NCBI GenBank assembly: GCA_947468785.1
Contig: CANIMS010000071.1
Coordinates: 1 to 7,632 of the forward strand
Origin: Betaproteobacteria bacterium
GTDB taxonomy: Bacteria > Pseudomonadota > Gammaproteobacteria > Burkholderiales > Burkholderiaceae
Direction: 5' to 3'
DNA length: 7,632 bases
Position 1 is the first letter of the stretch. The number at the start of each line of letters is the position of its first letter. Shown here one piece after another: positions 1 to 6,263 of the stretch. A model generated the notes under the pieces. It was not told where the DNA came from and did no database searches. It saw only the letters and a program-made list of their open reading frames with translations. A program made the position numbers and the translations under genes.

Positions 1-683
1 GCAATTTCTTTAGCTCCAATAGTGTGATGATTCTGTGCGGTGTAAGGCAGTACTAAAACCACGTGATCGGCTGTGCGCAATAATTCTTCTTTCGAAACAT
101 AAGTTGCGCCACACGCTTTTTCGTCCGCCTCAGGTAAGCGACTTCGATTGTGATAGATCACTTTCATACCAAAACCTAAAGCGCGTTTGGCAATACCTTG
201 ACCAATGCGCCCCATGCCAATAATGCCTAGCGTACTGTGATGTAAATCCATGCCTAAGGGGTTATGCACAATCGACCACTGATCCCACTGGCCATTTCTA
301 ATCCAATGTTCTGATTCTGTAATACGCCTTGCAGTTGCCATCAGGAGTGCAAAGCCAAAATCAGCAGTCGTATCCGTTAATACGCCGGGAGTATTACTTG
401 CCATCACACCAGCTGCAGTAATTGCGGGCACATCGAAATTGTTATAGCCCACTGCAATATTGGCAACGATCTTTAGGTTTTTAGCGTCAGCCAAAGTGCC
501 TGCATCTATCCGTTCGCTACCGGTAACCAGGGCACCAACTACATTTGATAGCTCTTTTTGTAACTCCTCTGGTGTAAAGACTTGATCAGCCTGATTAGAG
601 CGAACCTCAAAGGATTCCTCTAACTTGGCCAGTTGATCAGGAAATATCGCTCTGGCTACTAAAATTCTCGGTTTATTACTCAT
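1..683 (-). CDS. D-isomer-specific 2-hydroxyacid dehydrogenase (glyoxylate/hydroxypyruvate reductase type), 3' end cut by window
   Basis: Cytoplasmic NAD(P)H-dependent enzyme that interconverts 2-oxo acids (glyoxylate, hydroxypyruvate or similar) and D-2-hydroxy acids. The frame is open from ATG at 683 to the window edge (227 codons plus 2 bases), beginning MSNKPRILVA. An AAGGA ribosome binding site about six bases upstream supports the start. Residues 73-99 carry the substrate-domain pattern VANIAVGYNNFD...ASNTPG of this family. The Rossmann dinucleotide site GMGRIG is at 156-161. The second strand ends HNRS (178-181), and an Arg there usually favours NADP(H) over NAD(H). The catalytic Arg, Glu and His of the family lie beyond the edge (full length is usually about 320-330), so an intact active site cannot be confirmed. 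It is transcribed divergently from the TRAP transporter genes, suggesting shared regulation or substrate. GhrB-like and D-glycerate dehydrogenase-like assignments are both possible. Confidence 0.9.
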   Translation of the reverse strand, partial: MSNKPRILVARAIFPDQLAKLEESFEVRSNQADQVFTPEELQKELSNVVGALVTGSERIDAGTLADAKNLKIVANIAVGYNNFDVPAITAAGVMASNTPGVLTDTTADFGFALLMATARRITESEHWIRNGQWDQWSIVHNPLGMDLHHSTLGIIGMGRIGQGIAKRALGFGMKVIYHNRSRLPEADEKACGATYVSKEELLRTADHVVLVLPYTAQNHHTIGAKEI

Positions 684-916
684 CAAGGTCCTTTTATTAA
701 TCTGGTCACCTGCAATTTACTAAGCCCGTATATTAAATTGATCCTTGAATTCATGAGTGCAAAATATTATTGCAACGCAACATAAAAATACCCCTACATT
801 TATCCGTACAACAAGGGGAAACCCCCAACCCTATTTGCCCCAATTTGGGTAAACTTTGGGCAGGATTCTTTTCATCCAGAAGTTAATTTATACAAAAATG
901 ACCATAGGAGATTTAG
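684..916. promoter_or_regulatory. Divergent intergenic region between dehydrogenase and TRAP genes
   Basis: This 233-base region is AT-rich on the dehydrogenase side and has runs of C and G on the transporter side. For the minus-strand gene, TAATAT (735 down to 730) is a possible -10 element, but no convincing -35 sits at normal spacing. For dctP, TATACA at 889-894 with TTCTTT at 866-871 (17-base spacer) is the best sigma70-like pair, and it would give a leader of only about 15 bases. Both assignments are weak matches. A dyad with arms GGGG (815-818) and CCCC (822-825) around AAA, plus the TTGGG cluster listed separately, suggest regulator binding. No coding sequence is apparent here. Confidence 0.45.
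815..861. promoter_or_regulatory. Candidate operator cluster upstream of dctP (TTGGG/CCCAA elements)
   Basis: Four copies of the pentamer TTGGG or its complement occur within 37 bases: CCCAA at 824-828 and 839-843, TTGGG at 845-849 and 856-860. The middle two form a perfect dyad CCCAA-T-TTGGG (839-849). The last two belong to TTTGGG direct repeats 11 bases apart, about one helical turn. A GGGG-AAA-CCCC dyad (815-825) adjoins them. This arrangement is seen directly. That it binds a transcription factor is inference from repeat spacing and position 56 bases or more upstream of the dctP start. Confidence 0.35.
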
Positions 917-2032
917 ATGTCAGACACTAATAACACTAGCCCGCGCCGTAAGTTTCTAAAGAACGCAGCTGTAGGTACTGCCGGTGCTGCTGCAATGGGC
1001 TTCCCAATGATTTCTAGCGCACAGACTGTGAACTTGCGCTTTCAATCGACTTGGCCAGCTAAAGATATTTTCCATGAGTACGCCAATGACTACGCAACTA
1101 AAGTCAATGCGATGTCAGGTGGTCGACTCAAAATTGAAGTGCTACCTGCTGGATCTGTAGTCAAAGCGTTTGATATGTTAGATGCTGTATCTAGCGGCAC
1201 ATTGGACGGTGGTCATGGCGTTTTGGCTTACTGGTACGGTAAGAGCCCTGCATTAGCGCTATGGGGATCTGGTCCTGCTTTCGGTATGGATGCCAACACA
1301 CTCTTGTCTTGGAACCAATATGGCGGTGGTCAACAATTACTCAATGAAATCTACAACGACCTTAAGCTCGATGTTGTTTCATTCCCTTATGGCCCAATGC
1401 CTACCCAGCCATTAGGTTGGTTTAAGAAGCCGATTGCAAAAGCAGATGATTTAAAAGGCTTGAAGTACCGTACTGTTGGTCTCTCAATTGAGATCTTCAC
1501 CGATATGGGCGCTTCAGTACAAGCTTTGCCTGGCGGCGAAATTATTCCAGCAATGGACCGCGGCGTTCTCGATGCAGCTGAATTTAATAACGCATCTTCA
1601 GATCGTATTCTTGGATTCCCAGACGTATCTAAAATCAATATGCTCCAAAGCTTCCACCAAAGCTCAGAGCAATTTGAAATTATCTTCAACAAGAAGAAAT
1701 TCAGCTCCTTGGCACCAGATCTTCAGGCAATCCTGACATACGGAACCCAAGCGGCTTCTGCAGATATGTCCTGGAAAGCAATTGATCGCTATTCCAAAGA
1801 CTTTGCTGAACTTCAGACAAAAGACAAGGTGAAGTTCTACGCTACACCGAAGTCTATTTTGGTAGCCCAATTGAATGCTTGGGATAAGATTATTGCGAAG
1901 AAAGCTGCTGAACTCCCAATGTTCAAGAAAGTGCTGGATTCACAAAAAGCCTTCGCCCAACGCGCAGTTCGCTGGGATTTGCTCACCAACGTCGATATGA
2001 AGATTGCTTACGACCATTACTTCAAAGGCTAA
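917..2032 (+). CDS. dctP: TRAP transporter substrate-binding protein (DctP family, TakP/FcbT1-like), Tat-exported
   Basis: Periplasmic receptor that captures a small carboxylate and delivers it to the DctQM membrane complex. The 371-residue protein starts at ATG 917 behind a strong AGGAG site (906-910). Residues 8-36 form a signal peptide with the twin-arginine pattern SPRRKFLK (8-15), a small-residue hydrophobic stretch and a likely cleavage after ISSA (about residue 35), so export by the Tat route is expected. The mature protein has family landmarks: YWYGKSPALALW (105-116), GWFKKPI (167-173), GLKYRTVG (181-188), whose Arg185 is the position that normally clamps the substrate carboxylate, and GGEIIPAMDRGVLDAAEFN (206-224). 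Overall resemblance is to TakP-type 2-oxo acid receptors and the mannitol/chloroaromatic branch (FcbT1) rather than to sialic acid SiaP or classical C4-dicarboxylate DctP. The symbol denotes the family, and the true ligand is unknown. Two hairpins follow the stop codon. Confidence 0.93.
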   Translation: MSDTNNTSPRRKFLKNAAVGTAGAAAMGFPMISSAQTVNLRFQSTWPAKDIFHEYANDYATKVNAMSGGRLKIEVLPAGSVVKAFDMLDAVSSGTLDGGHGVLAYWYGKSPALALWGSGPAFGMDANTLLSWNQYGGGQQLLNEIYNDLKLDVVSFPYGPMPTQPLGWFKKPIAKADDLKGLKYRTVGLSIEIFTDMGASVQALPGGEIIPAMDRGVLDAAEFNNASSDRILGFPDVSKINMLQSFHQSSEQFEIIFNKKKFSSLAPDLQAILTYGTQAASADMSWKAIDRYSKDFAELQTKDKVKFYATPKSILVAQLNAWDKIIAKKAAELPMFKKVLDSQKAFAQRAVRWDLLTNVDMKIAYDHYFKG

Positions 2033-2033
2033 T

Positions 2034-2049
2034 AAGGCAAATTTGCCTT
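2034..2049 (+). repeat. 16-base perfect palindrome immediately after dctP
   Basis: AAGGCAAA is followed directly by its complement TTTGCCTT, starting two bases after the dctP stop codon. In RNA it could form a 6-bp stem with a 4-base loop. The following bases are not a clean T-run, so it is a poor terminator by itself. It may protect the 3' end of dctP mRNA together with the stronger hairpin downstream. Confidence 0.6.
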
Positions 2050-2074
2050 TATAATCCTGGTTTGTGTGTATCTG

Positions 2075-2103
2075 AACCGGACGGTACCCCCGTCCGGTTT
2101 TTT
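2075..2103 (+). terminator. Intrinsic terminator between dctP and dctQ
   Basis: A perfect 10-bp stem is formed by AACCGGACGG (2075-2084) and CCGTCCGGTT (2090-2099) around the loop TACCC, and is followed by T's to 2103. The stem is GC-rich and the T-run continuous, the full signature of a rho-independent terminator. It stands 45 bases before the dctQ start with no evident promoter between. Partial termination here would give more receptor than permease from one promoter. Confidence 0.85.
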
Positions 2104-2147
2104 ACATCTGCCCAAAGAAATAGATTGTTGTTTTAGGAGAGTAGTTT

Positions 2148-2816
2148 ATGGATAAATTCATGCTAAGAGTCGACGAAATCAGCACTTTCGTTGGTAAAGC
2201 TGCTGCTTGGCTAGTCGTCCTTTTGATGCTCATGGTCTTTACAGATGTTGTAAGACGATATGCATTTAATTCCCCATCAGCATGGATTGGCGAATTATCT
2301 GTCATGGCATACGGGACTATGTTTATGTTGTGTGGTGCCTATACCTTGGCACAAAATGGACACGTTCGTGGTGACTTCCTTTATGGATCCATGAAACCCC
2401 GAACACAAGCAACCCTTGATTTGATTTTGTACATCACTTTTTTCCTGCCCGGAATTACTGCTTTGGTTTATGCCGGCTATACGTATGCCGCAGAATCTTG
2501 GCGCATTGGTGAGCACACCACCCAAATTGCAAATGGTCCGCCACTCTATCCTTTTAAGACCATCATTCCAGTTGCAGGAGCCTTTGTACTGCTACAAGGT
2601 TTTGTTGAGATTATGCGTTGCATTATTTGTATCAAAACCGGTGAATGGCCAGCACGTCTTAAAGATGCTGAAGAAATTGACGTGATTGAGCAGCAATTGG
2701 CTTCCTCTACTCACGTTGACGATGAAGCCCGTCAACTCGCAATCAAAAATGCTAAATCCATCGATGAAGCAGCACATCATCGTATCGGCCAAACTAAAGA
2801 GATAAATCATGACTGA
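2148..2816 (+). CDS. dctQ: TRAP transporter small permease subunit (DctQ family)
   Basis: Four-helix membrane subunit that pairs with DctM in the inner membrane and helps dock the periplasmic receptor. The 222-residue protein starts at ATG 2148 behind AGGAG (2135-2139). Hydrophobic segments lie at about 17-36, 49-69, 90-113 and 137-160. The DctQ signature FTDVVRRYAFNSPSAWIGEL spans 31-50, and the second hallmark GHVRGD is at 71-76. GEHT (121-124) and PPLYPFKTIIPVAG (131-144) precede the last helix. After helix 4 there is a hydrophilic, charged tail of about 60 residues (163-222), longer than in the shortest family members. Its reading frame overlaps dctM by 8 bases, implying translational coupling. 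A terminator hairpin separates it from dctP. The symbol names the family only. Confidence 0.92.
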   Translation: MDKFMLRVDEISTFVGKAAAWLVVLLMLMVFTDVVRRYAFNSPSAWIGELSVMAYGTMFMLCGAYTLAQNGHVRGDFLYGSMKPRTQATLDLILYITFFLPGITALVYAGYTYAAESWRIGEHTTQIANGPPLYPFKTIIPVAGAFVLLQGFVEIMRCIICIKTGEWPARLKDAEEIDVIEQQLASSTHVDDEARQLAIKNAKSIDEAAHHRIGQTKEINHD

Positions 2817-4683
2817 TCCAATACTTGGTCTAATCATGCTCGGCTTGATTATTGTTGTAATCATGCTGGGCTTTCCAACCGCCTTTACCCTGATGGGACT
2901 AGGCATGATGTTTGGTTTTGCAGCCTTTTACGACCCTTCACAAAGCTGGGCTGCAAATAAAGTTTTCACTCTGATGGTACAAAGAACTTTCGGAGGTATG
3001 ACGAATGATGTCCTCTTATCCATTCCGCTCTTCGTGCTAATGGGGTACGTGATGGAACGAGGGGCGCTGGTAGACAAGATGTTCTACAGTATCCAGTTAG
3101 CGTTCCGTCGTTTACCTGCGTCATTGGCAGTAGCCACTCTGATTGTTTGTACCTTTTGGGGTATTGCTAGCGGCCTCGTAGGCGCTGTTGTTGTTCTCAT
3201 GGGCGTGATCGCCATGAAACCGATGCTGAATGCTGGCTACGATACGCGACTGGCGGCTGGTGTTATTACCGCTGGCGGCACCTTAGGTATTTTGATTCCA
3301 CCTTCGGTCATGATTATTGTGTACGCAGCAGTTGCTGGCCAATCCGTTGTCAAGCTCTATGCCGCTGCCATGGTGCCAGGATTTTTCCTTGCCTTTTTGT
3401 ATTTGGTTTACATCATTGGTTGGGCTTTAATTAATCCTAAAGTTGCGCCTAAGTTGCCCCCAGAACAACTCGTCGTTCCAATTCCTCCGACGATTCGTTT
3501 TCTGCGTGACAACTACGCACACAATATGCTGGTCGCCTCATTCAAGGCCCTTTTCTCTCCAGCTAAATTGATGAATGCGCCAGCTGATACAAGACTCTCT
3601 TTTGGAAAAATTTTCAAAAATGTACTGGCAGCACTTACCCCATTAGCCTTAGTTGCAGTCACCATGTGGGGAGTATGGTGGTATGTCATCATTCATCAGC
3701 AAAATGAAAGAGATGCCCAGAATGTTCCAGTAGTGACTCAGGTCGCTAAAGCATCGACAAGCACTGCAGAACCGGTTGAAGAAGTTCTGCAATCGATTGA
3801 TGCTACCTCCAGCAACATCAAATCTAAAGAGCCCGAAGAAGATGCGCCATTGGTTGCATTGGACGCTGCTGCTGGCGATGCACCATCAACTGATGCTGTT
3901 CCAGAGCCTGCCGCAGGACCGCCAGAAAACTTCGAGCTGTATTTCGGCTTGACCTCTATCCTCTTTGGCCTATTGCTCATTTATTACTACATTAAGCTAG
4001 ATGAGGAACAGTTTGAGATTCTCAAGCTGCTGATTGAATCTGTGATGCCATTAGGCGTTCTGACACTCCTAGTGTTGGCCGTCATCTTATTGGGGATCAC
4101 TACTGCTACTGAATCGGCAGCAGTGGGCGCATTGGGTGCTTTTATTCTGGCATTCCAAGCGGGCACCTTAAACCTCGAGCGTACCAAGCAGGCGGTCTTT
4201 TTAACTGCTAAAACAACGTCAATGGTTTGCTGGTTGTTTGTGGGCTCAGCCCTGTTCTCGGCTGTATTCACCATTTTGGGCGGTCAATCGATCATCGAAA
4301 AATGGGTGATGATGCTTGATCTAACACCAATCCAATTTATGCTGCTCTCTCAAGCGATCATCTTCTTCCTAGGATGGCCTTTAGAGTGGACAGAAATTAT
4401 TGTGATTTTTGTACCGATCTTCTTGCCTTTGTTGGCTCACTTCAACATTGATCCTCTGTTGTGGGGCACTTTGGTGTTTGTCAACTTGCAAGCAGCATTC
4501 TTGTCACCACCGGTTGCAATGTCTGCCTTCTATCTCAAAGGGGTTTCGCCACCAGGCGTTACTCTGAATCAGATCTTTGCAGGCATGATGCCTTACATGT
4601 TCATCGTTATTGCCTGTATGGTCTTCATGTATGCCTGGCCAGGAATGACTTTATGGCTTCCAAGGTTCCTCTACGGAGGTTGA
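2809..4683 (+). CDS. dctM: TRAP transporter large permease subunit (DctM family) with long internal insertion
   Basis: Multi-helix ion-coupled transport subunit of the TRAP system in the inner membrane. ATG 2809 overlaps the end of dctQ, and a weak AAGAGA lies a few bases upstream inside dctQ. Family signatures are intact: GGTLGILIPPSVMII (156-170) in the first half, GITTATESAAVGALGAF (429-445) opening the second half, and SPPVAMSAF (566-574) near the end. The protein is 624 residues, against roughly 425-440 for ordinary DctM. The extra material lies at about 215-405, between the two halves: a soluble stretch, a hydrophobic segment (about 271-295), a linker rich in Ala, Glu, Asp and Pro (about 300-375), and another hydrophobic segment (about 377-394). 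Extended large permeases are known in the mannitol/chloroaromatic (FcbT3, COG4664) branch, which fits the receptor. I see no frameshift or internal stop. A strong terminator follows 21 bases downstream. Confidence 0.93.
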   Translation: MTDPILGLIMLGLIIVVIMLGFPTAFTLMGLGMMFGFAAFYDPSQSWAANKVFTLMVQRTFGGMTNDVLLSIPLFVLMGYVMERGALVDKMFYSIQLAFRRLPASLAVATLIVCTFWGIASGLVGAVVVLMGVIAMKPMLNAGYDTRLAAGVITAGGTLGILIPPSVMIIVYAAVAGQSVVKLYAAAMVPGFFLAFLYLVYIIGWALINPKVAPKLPPEQLVVPIPPTIRFLRDNYAHNMLVASFKALFSPAKLMNAPADTRLSFGKIFKNVLAALTPLALVAVTMWGVWWYVIIHQQNERDAQNVPVVTQVAKASTSTAEPVEEVLQSIDATSSNIKSKEPEEDAPLVALDAAAGDAPSTDAVPEPAAGPPENFELYFGLTSILFGLLLIYYYIKLDEEQFEILKLLIESVMPLGVLTLLVLAVILLGITTATESAAVGALGAFILAFQAGTLNLERTKQAVFLTAKTTSMVCWLFVGSALFSAVFTILGGQSIIEKWVMMLDLTPIQFMLLSQAIIFFLGWPLEWTEIIVIFVPIFLPLLAHFNIDPLLWGTLVFVNLQAAFLSPPVAMSAFYLKGVSPPGVTLNQIFAGMMPYMFIVIACMVFMYAWPGMTLWLPRFLYGG

Positions 4684-4704
4684 TGAGGTCAAGTGCATTA
4701 AAAG

Positions 4705-4734
4705 AAAAAGCGCTCTATTTAGAGCGCTTTTTTT
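4705..4734. terminator. Bidirectional intrinsic terminator between convergent dctM and the 179-residue protein gene
   Basis: AGCGCTCT (4709-4716) pairs with AGAGCGCT (4721-4728) around the loop ATTT. Flanking A's (4705-4708) extend the stem against T's (4729-4732). The plus strand ends in seven T's (4728-4734), and the minus strand ends in five T's followed by CTTT. It therefore suits both dctM and the converging minus-strand gene whose stop is at 4753. Confidence 0.9.
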
Positions 4735-4752
4735 ATGACACCGCCAAATGAA

Positions 4753-5292
4753 TTAAGCAGTCTGCTTTAATAACTCAGTATTTGTTTTTCCTAGCGCGAT
4801 AGTAAACAAACCTTGCCAATAGTTAAACGATGCCAACTCATCTTCATCCAACTCCATCTCAATAAATGCTGGATGGCGTATTAAGGAGAGCCAGATTCGA
4901 CAAAACATCTTGTCTTCCAAGCTGGAGGGCTTGCTAATAAAAGGGATTTCTTCTAGGTTTGGAATAATTTCATATACGCCTTCCTGATCGACCATATCCT
5001 TTTTATCTCTACTCAAACGCATCATCTCTAGCATCACCCTGCCCAGTTGATCGTAATGACCCTCCCAGCAAATGGGGGTTGCGGCAATTTCTTTAGTCTT
5101 CTGTAGATACTTATTTGCAAAAACACTCCAAGCCTGCGCTAAATCAAACTCAGTCTTCACCTTGGCATTTTGTAATGGCGTAGGCAAAAGTGTGGCTTTC
5201 ATTAACTCGAGATTTCGATCACCACCAAAGGTGTAATCAATAATTAATAAAGGTTTGGCTGTTTTATCGATTTTTAGCCGATACTCTTCCAT
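4753..5292 (-). CDS. Hypothetical protein of 179 residues, not recognised
   Basis: I do not recognise a family. The 179-residue protein starts at ATG 5292, with a purine-rich GGAAAGAG stretch 7-13 bases upstream as a modest ribosome binding site. It has no signal peptide and no membrane segment, so it is probably cytoplasmic. Visible features are a hydrophobic strand PLLIIDYTFGGD (14-25), an aromatic helical region around AQAWSVFANKYL (52-63), a short TPICWEGHYDQLG stretch (72-84), and an acidic C-terminal part with MELDEDELASFNYW (146-159). It lies 50 bases downstream of the PanE-family gene on the same strand, with no terminator between, so the two are likely co-transcribed. Even codon texture and a clean shared terminator argue that it is a real gene. 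The only other long open frames here are short and run antisense to clear genes. Confidence 0.8.
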   Translation of the reverse strand: MEEYRLKIDKTAKPLLIIDYTFGGDRNLELMKATLLPTPLQNAKVKTEFDLAQAWSVFANKYLQKTKEIAATPICWEGHYDQLGRVMLEMMRLSRDKKDMVDQEGVYEIIPNLEEIPFISKPSSLEDKMFCRIWLSLIRHPAFIEMELDEDELASFNYWQGLFTIALGKTNTELLKQTA

Positions 5293-5342
5293 GATCTGCT
5301 CTTTCCTTGTTGAAGTAATTTATTGGAATTCTTGAAGTTTAC

Positions 5343-6263
5343 CTACTTAATAGCAGGAAGCTGACTTTCTACAGCCATATGGGTATAGGCTATTTTTAAT
5401 AGGGGGCATTCTATAGAGTGCTCAGAAGCGCGATCAACCAAGTCCCCCAAAATATGCTGGTACTCATTTTTCTTGTGTGCCAATAAATCTCTCAGCATCG
5501 AAGCTGTAAATGGCGACCCCTCCTTAGTCAGGATATCAAGAGAAGATAATTGAGTCTTTTCAGTAATTGCATATCCCTCCCCGGCAGCAATAGCGCAGCT
5601 TTCCGCAAACATTTGCCTGCATAGGTCTTTTCCATAAGAGGTAGCAGCAATCTCGCCAATTGAGCCACGACAAATGGTTGTCATACCCGCCAGTGTTGCC
5701 AAGAATACCCATTTATCCCATAGGGCTTGCTCAATATTCTCTTTATAAAAAGAATCGAAATCTGCCTTCTTGCACAAGGTAAATAATTCTTGAGCAAAAG
5801 CTTCCTGCGAAGGCGATCTGGGTCCTATCGTGAATGAATTTAAATCCGTCAATTGTTTTACAGAGCCAGATTCGGAGATGGTTGCTGCAATATGGGCGAT
5901 ACCGCCGATTACCCGCTCTTTACCAAACTGACGATCCAGGGCGTCAAGATGGGAATACCCATTCAAAAATGGAAGAATGAAGCCTTTTGAACTCGCTTTT
6001 GCAATTGAGTGAATAGAGCTCTCTAAATCAAAGGCTTTACAAGCCAAAATAATGAGCTCATAAGTAGGCTCCAATTGATTTGCTAGAACCACTCTTGGTC
6101 GGATAGTAAAACTACCTCTGGGGGTCTCTACCGTCAAACCTTGGCTCTGGATATGCTGGTGGCGCTGTTCGCGCAATAAATAGGTAATATCTGCGCCCGC
6201 TTGGTGTAGTTTTGCGCCAAAAAAGCCCCCAATACCACCAGCACCAACAATCAATATTTTCAT
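5343..6263 (-). CDS. Ketopantoate reductase family (PanE/ApbA-like) dehydrogenase, non-canonical
   Basis: NADPH-dependent cytoplasmic oxidoreductase. Canonical PanE reduces 2-dehydropantoate to pantoate in coenzyme A synthesis. The 306-residue length is normal. It starts MKILIVGAGGIGGFFGAKL, with the GAGGIGG dinucleotide loop at 7-13. ILACKAFDLES (72-82) holds the Lys76 of the conserved KAxxL region, and FLNGYSH (99-105) the usual Asn101. Lys184 in LWDKWVFLA matches the catalytic Lys, and Glu267 in HKKNEYQHILGDLVDRA (263-279) the catalytic acid. However, the Asn residues that follow the catalytic Lys in canonical enzymes (E. coli WRKLAVNCVIN) are replaced by Leu188 and Ala192, and the helix reads AGMTTICRGSIGEI. 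The protein may therefore be a paralogue acting on another 2-oxo acid. No good Shine-Dalgarno precedes ATG 6263, but the N-terminal motif leaves no room for a later start. Confidence 0.88.
   Translation of the reverse strand: MKILIVGAGGIGGFFGAKLHQAGADITYLLREQRHQHIQSQGLTVETPRGSFTIRPRVVLANQLEPTYELIILACKAFDLESSIHSIAKASSKGFILPFLNGYSHLDALDRQFGKERVIGGIAHIAATISESGSVKQLTDLNSFTIGPRSPSQEAFAQELFTLCKKADFDSFYKENIEQALWDKWVFLATLAGMTTICRGSIGEIAATSYGKDLCRQMFAESCAIAAGEGYAITEKTQLSSLDILTKEGSPFTASMLRDLLAHKKNEYQHILGDLVDRASEHSIECPLLKIAYTHMAVESQLPAIK

Noticed and set aside
35..223. Plus-strand open frame antisense to the 2-hydroxyacid dehydrogenase
   Set aside because: It lies wholly opposite the Rossmann domain of a clear dehydrogenase gene, and its translation looks non-protein-like.
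3738..3980. Ala/Ser-rich open frame on the minus strand inside dctM
   Set aside because: It is the antisense of the low-complexity acidic linker in dctM. It has no independent ribosome binding site or family signal, so it is a by-product of the biased composition.
917..4683. Sialic acid (SiaPQM) or classical C4-dicarboxylate (DctPQM) transporter
   Set aside because: The receptor motifs (YWYGKSPALALW, GWFKKPI, GGEI) and the long large permease fit the TakP/FcbT branch. The dctPQM symbols are used only as family names.
4461..4751. Plus-strand open frame overlapping the end of dctM and the terminator
   Set aside because: It is out of frame with the well-conserved dctM C-terminus, and its end runs through the terminator hairpin.
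5310..5338. TTGAAGT direct repeat (5310-5316 and 5332-5338) in the gap between the two minus-strand genes
   Set aside because: Seven-base repeats in AT-rich spacer DNA are expected by chance, and no promoter accompanies them.
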